This document shows, one piece after another, positions 37,409 through 46,365 of a stretch of 64,000 nt of DNA. The stretch lies in the NCBI RefSeq assembly GCF_029360775.1, contig NZ_JARKMZ010000005.1:76464-140463 (forward strand), given 5' to 3'. The notes below the pieces were generated by a model, which did not search any database, had not been told where the DNA came from, and worked only from the letters and a program-made list of their open reading frames with translations. Every line of letters begins with the position of its first letter. The first letter of the stretch is position 1. The DNA is from Daejeonella sp. H1SJ63. GTDB lineage: Bacteria; Bacteroidota; Bacteroidia; Sphingobacteriales; Sphingobacteriaceae. A program made the position numbers and the translations under genes.

Positions 37409-39004
37409 CTAAAACCTATTTTTTAACACTATGAAAAGCGGTTTTTTCTCATCCATAGCTTTATTTCCTATAAATCCATGACCAAGGATAATATCCGGCT
37501 TCCCATCGGCATCAAGATCGGCTACATCCATTGTTGTTGCCTTATTGAATTTTGTTTCTAAAGGCAAAGAATAAGGCTCAAAGTTTAAATTTCCTTCGTT
37601 CTTCAGAAATGTAAAGCCTTCTTCCGGATGCCGGTTATCAGTAAAGAAACCAATGGCTGCTATATCCAGATCTCCGTCTTTATCAAAATCACGGGCCATC
37701 GCTTTAATGCACCCGTTAACGGGAAAGAAATATTCTTCTGTAAATTCATTCTTCCCGTTATTTATAAAAACGTATACACCATGATATGGTTTTAATTGAT
37801 TAATTCCGTCTCCCCGGTCACCGCAGGTATACAGAATATCAGGGAATCCGTCACTATTGAAATCATTTAATTCAAATGAAGAAGAACCATAAGTTGGAGG
37901 CAATTGTATGACTTGTTTCCCGGCAAATAATCCATTGCCTTTATTGGTAAATAAGAAAACACCCTCCTCTCCCTGAGCGAACTGTGCCCATATATCAGGC
38001 CGTCCGTCATTGTTATAATCCTGCATAAAGGCCTTATTTGCACCAGCCACTGCCCGAATGTTATGACGTAAATATTTCCCCTTACCTTTATTTTCCATCC
38101 ACAATAAAGCACCACTTACATTTCCGAATTCGCAAATCAGGTAATCCTTCTTACGGTCTCCGTTAATATCAGCAGCAGTAATCTGTACCGGCCTTGCCAG
38201 ACCTTCAAATAATGGTTCAGGTTGAGTCCTGAAAATTCCCTGATCGCTTAATTTAATCCGTATTAAACTGCCATCCTTTGAATTATTGCCAAAAAGATTA
38301 TTGCCAATCTTACAAACTACTATTTCATGATCAAGAAAGTTTATATCAACAACCGGACCACCTGTGATTAAGGAATCTGTTACCTGTAACTTATCGTTAA
38401 GCAAAAAAAGAGTGTTTGAAGCAGCCCGGCTAACGAATATCCGGTGTGGCTTTACAGATGTATCAATTTTAATAAAAGACGCGGTATTCCCTTTTCTATG
38501 CAACAATTCCGGGGCTAATTCTATTGAAAAAAATGGAAGTCGGTTTGTAACCGGCTTTTTATTTGCCGGGGATAAAACTGCAGGTGCTGAAGTGGTGTAA
38601 TAATCAATAATCTGCTGCCATTCGGAAGAGCTCATCGCAGCCTCTGAAGGATAAAAGCTTTGATCAATATCAGTAAAAATAGGATATGGCTGCCCTTTGT
38701 GATCAAATATGCCTAAACGCGGCCCCATCATTACCAGGGCCGCCTGCCAGTTATCTTTATCCAGCAGAGAAGGATCGGGTAACATATGGCATGATTTGCA
38801 ATGTTTTACCGCCAATGCTTTTCCCTGCCCGATGCCCCCGGTATTATCATATGCGGCCCTGCCAGTGCTGTAATCTGCATTTTTTAAGTCCCTGATACTA
38901 TGTGCACTGTCCAGCATATAAATACCGGCGCAAAAAATCAATAAAATCATGATAAGAATGATTGATTTTTTACCCTTCAGGTATCGTTTATTTTTTAATG
39001 CCAT
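37409..39004 (-). CDS. membrane-anchored cytochrome c / FG-GAP (VCBS) repeat protein
   Basis: The 531-residue protein has an N-terminal membrane helix (about residues 13-32), then one haem c motif CKSCH (Cys69, Cys72, His73), followed by a beta-propeller made of FG-GAP/VCBS repeats. The repeats carry calcium-binding loops: DINGDRKKDY, DYNNDGRPDI, DFNSDGFPDI, DFDKDGDLDI and DLDADGKPDI. It should sit in the periplasm on the inner membrane and could take electrons from a periplasmic oxidation or bind a glycan. Its position between nagB and nagA is unusual. The precise role is unknown. Confidence 0.85.
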   Translation of the reverse strand: MALKNKRYLKGKKSIILIMILLIFCAGIYMLDSAHSIRDLKNADYSTGRAAYDNTGGIGQGKALAVKHCKSCHMLPDPSLLDKDNWQAALVMMGPRLGIFDHKGQPYPIFTDIDQSFYPSEAAMSSSEWQQIIDYYTTSAPAVLSPANKKPVTNRLPFFSIELAPELLHRKGNTASFIKIDTSVKPHRIFVSRAASNTLFLLNDKLQVTDSLITGGPVVDINFLDHEIVVCKIGNNLFGNNSKDGSLIRIKLSDQGIFRTQPEPLFEGLARPVQITAADINGDRKKDYLICEFGNVSGALLWMENKGKGKYLRHNIRAVAGANKAFMQDYNNDGRPDIWAQFAQGEEGVFLFTNKGNGLFAGKQVIQLPPTYGSSSFELNDFNSDGFPDILYTCGDRGDGINQLKPYHGVYVFINNGKNEFTEEYFFPVNGCIKAMARDFDKDGDLDIAAIGFFTDNRHPEEGFTFLKNEGNLNFEPYSLPLETKFNKATTMDVADLDADGKPDIILGHGFIGNKAMDEKKPLFIVLKNRF

Positions 39005-39012
39005 GGCCTATA

Positions 39013-39026
39013 GTATACAAGTATAC
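39013..39026. promoter_or_regulatory. GTATAC-AA-GTATAC palindromic site
   Basis: Two self-complementary GTATAC hexamers separated by AA stand 9 nt upstream of the haem c/FG-GAP gene start. The spacing and symmetry suggest a dimeric repressor operator, for example of a GntR-type regulator, but no such regulator is in the window. Confidence 0.35.
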
Positions 39027-39036
39027 ACTGATTTTC

Positions 39037-39070
39037 GGCCTGCTGGTAAAAATTAATTACCCGGCAGGCC
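39037..39070. repeat. imperfect hairpin in nagB 3' region
   Basis: GGCCTGCTGGTAA and TTACCCGGCAGGCC form a hairpin with a 7-nt loop, 45 nt past the nagB stop. It could reduce readthrough from nagB to the next gene. It shares the CCGGCAGG core with the palindromes at 39905 and 59795. Confidence 0.45.
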
Positions 39071-39114
39071 AGACCCCTCATTAGATTTCGAATTCCGTTT
39101 ATCCTGAATCTGAT

Positions 39115-39873
39115 CTAATTACTTTTCTGAGTTAAATCAGCAGAAAGAAATTCAGCAGAATATTTATCAAGGTAATAAGAACAATCCGGGTGAAGCTGAA
39201 GTATACTTGCCGGGAACAAGTTACTCACAGGTTGCTCCAGACAATCTTTAACGGCCTGAGCTTTTCTGATATCCGGAACCGAACAGATAATGTGCTTTGA
39301 CTTGCATATTTGTTTAATAGACATGCTGATTGCCCTTTTTGGCACATCTTCAACAGATTTAAACCAGCCCTCATTAAACTGCTGCTTACGACAGGCTTCA
39401 TCAAGATCAACAATGATATAAGGCTCTGTTGTATCAAAATCAGCTGGCGGATCATTAAAGGCCAGGTGACCATTTTCGCCAATACCAACGAGGGCGACAT
39501 CTATTGGATTTGCTTCAATGATCATGCCCAGGCGATTACATTCCTTAACCGGATCAGTTTCGCCATCTACCAGATAGACTGCTTTTAAAGGAGAAACCTT
39601 ACTTAAGAACCTTTCTTTCAGGTATTTCCTGAAGCTCGCTCCGGATGATTCAGGAAGTCCGATATACTCATCCAGATGAAACATAACTACTTTGCTCCAA
39701 TCTATATCTTTTTCTGTGATCAGTTGCTTTAAAGTTTCAAACTGGCTTGATCCGGTAGCCAGAATAATATTTGCCTGACCCTTATTTGCTATGGTTGTCT
39801 TTATTAATTCAGCAGCAGCTTTTCCTGCTGATATTCCTAATTCAATAGGATTGTTTGATATAATAACTTTCAT
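39115..39873 (-). CDS. nagB: glucosamine-6-phosphate deaminase
   Basis: NagB converts glucosamine-6-phosphate to fructose-6-phosphate and ammonia. The 252-residue protein shows LATGSSQFETLKQL, VMFHLDEYIGL with the catalytic Asp, LVGIGENGHLAFNDPP and the C-terminal KAQAVKDCLEQP. With nagA it forms a complete amino-sugar catabolic pair. Its 24-nt leader is almost identical to that of the Gfo/Idh gene at 51970. Confidence 0.94.
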   Translation of the reverse strand: MKVIISNNPIELGISAGKAAAELIKTTIANKGQANIILATGSSQFETLKQLITEKDIDWSKVVMFHLDEYIGLPESSGASFRKYLKERFLSKVSPLKAVYLVDGETDPVKECNRLGMIIEANPIDVALVGIGENGHLAFNDPPADFDTTEPYIIVDLDEACRKQQFNEGWFKSVEDVPKRAISMSIKQICKSKHIICSVPDIRKAQAVKDCLEQPVSNLFPASILQLHPDCSYYLDKYSAEFLSADLTQKSN

Positions 39874-39887
39874 CAGTATATAATTTG

Positions 39888-39980
39888 TTTTTTAAAGGTG
39901 ATGAACCTACCGGCAGGTAGGGCAATCATGATTTAATCATTATACCCCTGCGGGCTTTGGTAAAATCATGATGGTTTCAT
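39888..39980. repeat. intergenic repeat, copy 1
   Basis: This stretch between nagB and the GH109-like gene contains a CCTACCGGCAGGTAGG palindrome followed by ATCATGATTTAAT and CCCCTGCGGG. It matches 59775-59889 closely apart from an expanded palindrome in the second copy. Confidence 0.8.
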
Positions 39981-40052
39981 TTAAAATGATTGGTGCTTTA
40001 ATTAATATTCGGTTTTGGTGTAAAAAGCAGTAAAATAAGAGATTTGAGCCTA

Positions 40053-41480
40053 TTATATTTTAACCTGAGTGTTTCCTCCTTTTGCCATTGAAAGATCTAC
40101 CGGTTGATTATTTTTCCATGATCCTGCAGTAAAATCAGGCACATCAATTGAATTTGAACGGTTGTTTACAGACCACTCACTTAATGGGAATATTGAACTC
40201 CACAGCGCTGCATCATATACATTCTGGTCAAGAGGTAATCCGTTCCGAAGGCAGTCTATGGTACGCCAATCCATTAAGAAGTCCATACCACCATGGCCTC
40301 CAACCTGTTTTGCGAGTTCGCCTATTTTTTTAATAATAGGAGGTGTATATTTTTCCTCGAGTACTTTAAATTGCTCTTCTGAAAGCCAGCCTTCATGACT
40401 GGTAGAAATACGGGCCGGCAGAGGATATTTTTGGGCCGTACCTTTCGTTCCGCTTACAAGATGAATTCTGGAATACGGGCGGGGAGAGGTTACATCGTGC
40501 TGCACCATGATCGTCTTTCCCTTATTTGTCCGGATGGTAGTCGTATTCATGTTACCGTTGAAAGCCTTGTCTGCAAATTGCTTGTAGTGTTCATCTTTGG
40601 CGGCAAGCTTTTTAGCATTCTCTCCCATCATGAAATCATTGCTGGAAACAGAAACCAGATAGTCCATCTTATCACCCCGGTTGATATTCATTACCTGACA
40701 TACAGGTCCCAGACCATGGGTTGGATACAGGTTACCTTTTCTGTTCGCGTCCATTCTAAGACGCCATTGATCATAGTATTTTTCTTTAGAAAAATCGCCT
40801 TCAAGAAGATCATGTATATATGCCCCTTCAGCATGAATAATCTCTCCAAAAAACCCCTGACGGGCCATATTCAGAGTAAGCAACTCAAAAAAGTCATAGC
40901 AGCAGTTTTCCAGCATCATACAATGCTTACGGGTCCGTTCAGAAGTTTCTACCAGTTGCCAGCATTCTTCAACAGTTGTAGCAGCAGGCACTTCCACACA
41001 TACATGTTTCCCATGATTCATGGCATAAACAGCCATAGGAGTATGCAGTTCCCATGGAGTAGCAATGTATATCAGGTCAATATCCTGACGCTCACATACT
41101 TTTTTCCACTCTTCTTTGTTCCCGCTGTAAATCATGGGGTTCTGCCCGGAAGCTTCTATCTTCTTTTTGGCTGCATTGGCCTTTTCAGGTCGTAAATCAG
41201 CTATTGCTTTAATCTCTACGCTGCCTATTTTACTCATCCTGACAACGGCTCCGGTTCCACGGTTTCCAGTTCCGATAAAACCTATGCGCACTGTTTCCAG
41301 TTTCGGAGCGGCATAGCCTGACATGTTGAACTTCTGAACGTGGTTTTTTTCCAGATTATAGCCAGGAAAGAACTGGCCTTTATCCTCTGAACCAGCATAA
41401 GCTGGAATTATACCAGCTCCTGTCAAACCCAGGCCAGCCATACCGGCAAGTTTTATAAAGTCTCTGCGATTGTTCTTCAT
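40053..41480 (-). CDS. GH109-like NAD-dependent glycosidase, Tat-exported (copy 1)
   Basis: GH109 enzymes such as Elizabethkingia alpha-N-acetylgalactosaminidase hydrolyse glycosides by a redox-elimination route with tightly bound NAD and a 3-keto intermediate. The 475-residue protein begins with a Tat leader (NNRRDFIKLAG), then a Rossmann motif GFIGTGNRG (about residues 67-75). It has EVPAA where ordinary Gfo/Idh dehydrogenases have EKP, and YPTHGLGP, placing Tyr252 and His255 at the positions known to be catalytic in the family. It is 19 nt downstream of the esterase gene at 41500 and paralogous to 58311. Confidence 0.86.
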   Translation of the reverse strand: MKNNRRDFIKLAGMAGLGLTGAGIIPAYAGSEDKGQFFPGYNLEKNHVQKFNMSGYAAPKLETVRIGFIGTGNRGTGAVVRMSKIGSVEIKAIADLRPEKANAAKKKIEASGQNPMIYSGNKEEWKKVCERQDIDLIYIATPWELHTPMAVYAMNHGKHVCVEVPAATTVEECWQLVETSERTRKHCMMLENCCYDFFELLTLNMARQGFFGEIIHAEGAYIHDLLEGDFSKEKYYDQWRLRMDANRKGNLYPTHGLGPVCQVMNINRGDKMDYLVSVSSNDFMMGENAKKLAAKDEHYKQFADKAFNGNMNTTTIRTNKGKTIMVQHDVTSPRPYSRIHLVSGTKGTAQKYPLPARISTSHEGWLSEEQFKVLEEKYTPPIIKKIGELAKQVGGHGGMDFLMDWRTIDCLRNGLPLDQNVYDAALWSSIFPLSEWSVNNRSNSIDVPDFTAGSWKNNQPVDLSMAKGGNTQVKI

Positions 41481-43469
41481 ATTTTAACGCTTTATTAATT
41501 TAATTGAAAATGGTCTCTCCCCGCTGATTGGATATCGTTCGTAGCTTCTTAAACTCCTGCTGGTATGATCTTAACTCCTCTTCACTTATCTTACCGCCCG
41601 ACATCGTTAACGGATTTATCATCCTGACATTCTTACCGCTCAGCGCAGCTGCCAGCGATACATCTCCCCAGTTAAGAAATCCAGGAAGGTGGATACCCAT
41701 ACTGAAAAAATCTACCGAACCCTGACTATCAAACTGGTAACTCAGTGGAGCATCCCGAAGAATAATTTCATCCACATTCCCTCCCGTAGCTGCTAAAAAC
41801 AAACCTGCAAGACCTGACTCTTTGCTGCCGTCCATACTCACCTTCTGAGCATGATACTTTGTCCTGAGGAATTCACTAAGCACCCCAAGCTCCTTTACCC
41901 ATTCTCCTAAAATCGTTTTCCCAAGCCATAACTCAGACCGAGACTGCGTATGCAGCATCATGCTCCTGTTCCCTGTATTTTCTTTTGTGGATGATGCCTC
42001 CCCCGTGCCTGATAAATCTGCAATAACAATGCCCTGACCTTTTTTCTTCAATTCAGTAATCAGTTCCGCTGAAATCGCTTTCTTCCCCCCGGGATTGCTG
42101 ATGATGACATATCCCAAAGATTTGTTAGCCGGAGCCATGTGTAATACCGGAATCAGCTTATCATCAGAGCTTTCCAAAGCCAGGCGGTCCCAGCCTCCAT
42201 CACTGGTATACTGATGTACTTTCCTCAGTCCTGAACGCTCATTGATCCGTAAGATATTCCGTAATTCCATTTGCTTCTCAGATGCATCAACTGAGCCTGC
42301 ACTCAAAAAGGCTGATCTTAGTTCTTTTCCTCGCTTTTCACAGTAAGCTGCCGTAGTAATGACGGCAGGATCACGTTTGCCGATCGGGTAAACCATGAGT
42401 TGTTGATTTGGCAAAGTTTCAAATGGAATTTCTTTTTTAGGAGCTCCTGTTCCAATACCTTTCAGGTGAAGGTCAAACCATCCAAGCATCGCTTCCCGGT
42501 CCTCAGACCAATAACCATGGGTTTTGTCGAATACCTGGGAACTGATATTATTTTCTGCGCCAAGCATTTCAAAGACAGGCCTGGCATTATTAAATGTGCG
42601 CTGCATTTCAAAAGGGAAAAAAGAAGGAGCAGCATCCTGTTTATGATTACACATCTTGATTGCCCGCGGAGCAACCAGACCAAGAACGCCTGCTTCCTCA
42701 GTAAAGGTCAGTCCATCCGGCAACAGCTCGCAAATGCAATTGGAACGCATCACATACGACTCAAAAGTACCTACACTAACTACCGGCAGAGCAGCTTTAA
42801 TGCGCTCGTCTATCGCTGCCAGCCACATCGTTTGGTTACCCCCGCCACTGGCTCCGGTTGCGCCTATATTTTTAGGATCAACATAGGGAAGTGAGCTGAG
42901 TAAATCCACTCCACGCATATTATCAGAGATCTGAACACCTGTCAGAGACTCGCCGATATTCAGAAGGGAAGCTCCCAGGTTGGCCCCGTGATATTCAAAT
43001 ATACCATGGACTGAAGTTCTTTCCCCGGCTCCCCATGGGTCAATAGTCAGACATACATACCCATTAAGAGCCAAACTATGCCCAACAGGCTGCGGGCCGT
43101 CTATATCACTTTTGCCTTTTCTCCAATGGCCAAGCATATTGATTACAGCAGGAAATGGCCCTTTGCCTTCAGGAACATATAAATTTGCAGTGGCATAAAC
43201 TCCCGGACGTGTTTGAAAGGAAATGTTCTTAATTCTGTACCCTTTCATCTGAACTGAGCCCGTCTCCTTTATATCCAAAGGCAGATCATGGTTTACAATG
43301 AGGCCCGTCTTCTGTATAATGTTCTTTCTTAGCCCCGACCGGTATGTTTCCCACTCCTTTGCATTATCAGGCAATTGATGAGTCCCGAATTTCAGAATCG
43401 CCTGGCCTCTAAGCCTGCTCTCAAGCAGATCAGCATGATTTCTGGTCAAAACAGATGGAAGGCTGTCTG
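41395..43469. repeat. large direct repeat, copy 1 (paired with 61941-64000)
   Basis: About 2.07 kb here matches 61941-64000 in the same orientation. By eye the match is about 99% outside two divergent patches at roughly 42486-42665 and 42985-43150. The left edge lies inside the Tat leader of the GH109-like gene. The right edge may run past 43469, since the second copy is cut by the window. Confidence 0.9.
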
Positions 43470-43578
43470 TAATGAAAGCGGTTCCTTTAATATCAATTTG
43501 ATTTTTAAATCTGTAAACAGGTGAAGAATAAATATGTATAAGTGAGAACAGAGCACAAAATAATACAACTCGTTTCAT
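41500..43578 (-). CDS. secreted two-domain alpha/beta-hydrolase, acetylxylan-esterase-like (copy 1)
   Basis: The 692-residue protein has a Sec-type leader (MKRVVLFCALFSLIHIYSS) and an N-terminal alpha/beta-hydrolase with nucleophile Ser244 in GATGASGGG, an oxyanion-side segment MLGHWRKG and the catalytic His354 in DKTHGYW. The second half (about 450-692) looks like another alpha/beta-hydrolase fold in which the nucleophile elbow reads DGSKESG, without the usual GxSxG serine. It resembles acetylxylan esterase (CE7-like) and Abhydrolase_7 proteins, so removal of acetyl or other esters from a glycan is likely. It leads the unit with GH109 copy 1 and nagB. Confidence 0.82.
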   Translation of the reverse strand: MKRVVLFCALFSLIHIYSSPVYRFKNQIDIKGTAFITDSLPSVLTRNHADLLESRLRGQAILKFGTHQLPDNAKEWETYRSGLRKNIIQKTGLIVNHDLPLDIKETGSVQMKGYRIKNISFQTRPGVYATANLYVPEGKGPFPAVINMLGHWRKGKSDIDGPQPVGHSLALNGYVCLTIDPWGAGERTSVHGIFEYHGANLGASLLNIGESLTGVQISDNMRGVDLLSSLPYVDPKNIGATGASGGGNQTMWLAAIDERIKAALPVVSVGTFESYVMRSNCICELLPDGLTFTEEAGVLGLVAPRAIKMCNHKQDAAPSFFPFEMQRTFNNARPVFEMLGAENNISSQVFDKTHGYWSEDREAMLGWFDLHLKGIGTGAPKKEIPFETLPNQQLMVYPIGKRDPAVITTAAYCEKRGKELRSAFLSAGSVDASEKQMELRNILRINERSGLRKVHQYTSDGGWDRLALESSDDKLIPVLHMAPANKSLGYVIISNPGGKKAISAELITELKKKGQGIVIADLSGTGEASSTKENTGNRSMMLHTQSRSELWLGKTILGEWVKELGVLSEFLRTKYHAQKVSMDGSKESGLAGLFLAATGGNVDEIILRDAPLSYQFDSQGSVDFFSMGIHLPGFLNWGDVSLAAALSGKNVRMINPLTMSGGKISEEELRSYQQEFKKLRTISNQRGETIFN

Positions 43579-44043
43579 AACAAATATTTAGGTGAATTTT
43601 GACACATAGAGTTAGATTCTGTAGTATTTATACACAAACGATATTTAAGAAATTTAAACCCTCGTGCTGATATTAGATTCAGACATAGACTTCTGGAGAA
43701 ATTTACACAGAATTTCACCTGCTTTCCATAAAATCAGATGAATAAAAGAGCGATAACGGTACCGATAACGTTATCGCTCTTTTGTTCGATTTTTAAAAGA
43801 AACCTGGTATTATTATTACCTTTAAGTCTTATTTTGAATGATAATTGATTAACAGATGTATGATAATAAATTGAGATTGGATTACCTTGTACAATCAAAT
43901 TGCCTGATAAAAATGTCCGAGGTTTTATTAAAAAACAGAGACTAATTAAAAGGTATTGGAAACACTATCCCAACCTGTATAATCTTTAGATAAAAACAAA
44001 CGCCTGAAAAACAGAAGTAGATCATCATAATTATTAAAAAATC
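43579..44043. other. divergent intergenic region, esterase copy 1 / NIPSNAP
   Basis: The 465-nt gap between the two divergent genes contains no open frame of note. Its main feature is the long palindrome at 43744-43783, described separately. No clear -33/-7 pair was found for either gene. Confidence 0.6.
43744..43783. promoter_or_regulatory. tandem LacI-type operator / 15-bp inverted repeat
   Basis: AAAAGAGCGATAACG and its exact inverse CGTTATCGCTCTTTT enclose a 10-nt loop. Inside it is a perfect 14-bp palindrome CGATAACGTTATCG (43763-43776) and an overlapping degenerate copy CGATAACGGTACCG (43751-43764), 12 bp apart. CG-centred palindromes of this kind are LacI-family operators. Because both flanking genes point outward, regulation is more likely than termination. 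A near-identical site is at 50278-50291. Confidence 0.65.
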
Positions 44044-44817
44044 ATGTCAAAAAAATTATTATTTACAGTAACTCTGCTCTTTTGTATGTTCACATCATGG
44101 TCTGCTTTCAGCAAAGATCCTGAAGGATATTACTACCAGATTAAAATTTATCATTTTAAAGGTAAAGCTCAGGAAGAGCGGATCGATAGTTTTTTACAGC
44201 ACGCTTATTTACCTGCAATGCATCGGGCCGGGATTAAGGAATTGGGTGTGTTCAAACCAATAAATCAGGATATAAACGATCAGTTAATTTATGTTTTTAT
44301 TCCCTTCAGAAAGCTGCAACACTTTGAGAATACAAGAAAAGTGCTGGAAAATGATAAACAATATCAGCAGGATGGGAAAGATTATTTAAATGCCCAGTAT
44401 AATGATCCGCCTTATAGCCGTATTGAATCGATGCTGTTAAGTGCTTTTAGCGGCATGCCTAAACCTGCTGTTCCAAATCTGAATGCGCCGAAAAGTGAAC
44501 GCTTTTATGAGCTTCGCAGTTATGAGAGTGCAACTGAGAATTATTCATTAAACAAAATAAAGATGTTCAATGTAGCTGAGGTAAGCATTTTTCAGAAACT
44601 AAATTTCAATGCTGTTTTCTATGGCCAGGTAATTTCAGGCAGTAAGATGCCAAATCTTATGTATATGACTACATTTAATAATAAGGCTGACCGCGATAAG
44701 CATTGGGCCGCATTCACACCTGAATACAGTAAAATAAAGTCTTTGCCTGAATATCAGAATAATGTGTCTAAGAACGTACAGGTTTACTTATATCCAACAG
44801 ACTACTCTGATTATTGA
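44044..44817 (+). CDS. secreted NIPSNAP-family protein
   Basis: The 257-residue protein has a Sec leader (KLLFTVTLLFCMFTSWSAFS) and two tandem alpha/beta-barrel NIPSNAP domains (about residues 30-125 and 140-255), the second starting with RFYELRSYESAT. In environmental Bacteroidota such proteins often occur in sugar-catabolism loci, but their biochemical role is not known. It is the only plus-strand gene in the carbohydrate region after the LacI regulator. Confidence 0.85.
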   Translation: MSKKLLFTVTLLFCMFTSWSAFSKDPEGYYYQIKIYHFKGKAQEERIDSFLQHAYLPAMHRAGIKELGVFKPINQDINDQLIYVFIPFRKLQHFENTRKVLENDKQYQQDGKDYLNAQYNDPPYSRIESMLLSAFSGMPKPAVPNLNAPKSERFYELRSYESATENYSLNKIKMFNVAEVSIFQKLNFNAVFYGQVISGSKMPNLMYMTTFNNKADRDKHWAAFTPEYSKIKSLPEYQNNVSKNVQVYLYPTDYSDY

Positions 44818-44996
44818 TCTTTGTATTTAAGTATAGAGAAAGGCAATCTCAGTATTAAGAAAAGTGTTCGACCTCGTATACATATTTTAAGTGCAGCCGC
44901 GTACTTTAGTTATTCATGATCTCTGTTATTATTGGTGTTCATGGTCTCTCCGGTATTCGGCTGCATAGTTTCATGCCACAGGATCTTTATAAGTCA

Positions 44997-46319
44997 TCAC
45001 AATTTGGCCTTTTCCATCTTAGGCGTTAGAAAATGTATGATAATCCAGGCCAGAAGAAAAGAACTTCCGCAAATCAGAAAAATAATGTTATAGCCCGCTA
45101 TAATGTTGCCGGAATTTTTATAATGATCAAGAATAAAGCCAATAAACATAGGGAAAAGCACACTGCCTATTGCACCAACCATACCTCCCAATCCAACCAC
45201 AGAGCTGATTGCTTTCTTCGGGAACATGTCCGGAACTATAGCAAAGATATTAGCACTCCATGCCTGATTAGCTGCCACAGAAAGACTTATTAATGCTACA
45301 ACAAGCCACATATCGGTAGTGTATCTGGTTGCGACAATAGGAATTACACAAAATGCAGCAACCAGTAATGCTGTTTTTCTGGCTTTATATACCGGCCATC
45401 CTTTTTTGATCAACCAGGACGAAAGATAACCTCCGCCAATACTTCCAACCATAGTGCCGGCATAAACAAAAACAAGCGGTAAACTGGGTTCCTTCAAGTT
45501 AAGATTAAAATACGTGGTGAAATAAGAAGGGAGCCAGAACAAAAAGAAAAACCATATTGGGTCTGTAAAAAATTTACCGGCAATAAAGGCCCAGGTTTGT
45601 TTCAACCTCAGTAACTGAGCCCAGCTTACATTGCCTGTATATTCTTCTGTGGTTTCCTCTGCATCACTATGTATATAGTCAAGCTCACTCTTGCTTAAAC
45701 GTTTTTGATTTGCCGGGGTAAAATAAAAAATACGCCATGCAATTAACCAGGCGAAACCTAATGAGCCCGTAATCAGAAAAGCAGCCTGCCAGCCATAAAC
45801 AGCCAGCAACCATGGAACCAGGATAGGACCTACACAAGCCCCTATATTAGAGCCCGAATCTAATATCCCAATTGCCAGAGCCCGTTCTTTTTTAGGAAAC
45901 CATTCTGCAACAGTTTTCACTCCTGCCGGATAATTTCCAGATTCGCCTAAACCAAGCAAGGCCCTGACTGCTCCAAAACCAAAAGTGCTTCTGACAAAAG
46001 CATGAAGCATAGCAGAAATACTCCACACAGTTACTGAAATTGTATATCCAAGTTTTGTTCCTATTCTGTCAATTACTTTTCCGTACAATAATTGTCCCAG
46101 GGCATAACAGGCCGTAAATGCCATAACAATCCTGCTATAATCGGTCTCAGTCCAGTTAAAAACTACCTCCAGTTCAGGTTTCAGCAGGCCAAAAATTTGC
46201 CGGTCAATATAATTTATTGTGGTGGCAGCAAACAAAAGAAACGCAATGAACCAGCGGTAATTTCCAACTTTCATTCCGGACCTTTCATAGTGAGTCTTTA
46301 CAGGCATATCCTTATTCAT
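44997..46319 (-). CDS. MFS transporter of the hexuronate (ExuT-like) type, second copy
   Basis: The 440-residue, 12-helix protein shares the motifs FAATTINYIDRQIFGLLKP, RALLGLGESGNYPAG and AEWFPKKERALAIGI with the carrier at 29868 and is similar throughout. It ends the unit 48841-47578-46366-44997, so it likely imports a product released by those hydrolases, probably an acidic sugar or sugar derivative. The gap to the NIPSNAP gene contains TGCAGCCG/CGGCTGCA inverted copies (44892 and 44958). Confidence 0.9.
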   Translation of the reverse strand: MNKDMPVKTHYERSGMKVGNYRWFIAFLLFAATTINYIDRQIFGLLKPELEVVFNWTETDYSRIVMAFTACYALGQLLYGKVIDRIGTKLGYTISVTVWSISAMLHAFVRSTFGFGAVRALLGLGESGNYPAGVKTVAEWFPKKERALAIGILDSGSNIGACVGPILVPWLLAVYGWQAAFLITGSLGFAWLIAWRIFYFTPANQKRLSKSELDYIHSDAEETTEEYTGNVSWAQLLRLKQTWAFIAGKFFTDPIWFFFLFWLPSYFTTYFNLNLKEPSLPLVFVYAGTMVGSIGGGYLSSWLIKKGWPVYKARKTALLVAAFCVIPIVATRYTTDMWLVVALISLSVAANQAWSANIFAIVPDMFPKKAISSVVGLGGMVGAIGSVLFPMFIGFILDHYKNSGNIIAGYNIIFLICGSSFLLAWIIIHFLTPKMEKAKL

Positions 46320-46365
46320 TCCAATATTGTTTAAATATTACTTTCTGTTCTTACAGCAAGTTTTC

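Noticed and set aside
43744-43783. Palindrome as an intrinsic terminator
   Set aside because: It lies between divergent genes, so nothing needs terminating there, and its core is a CG-centred operator palindrome repeated at 50278.
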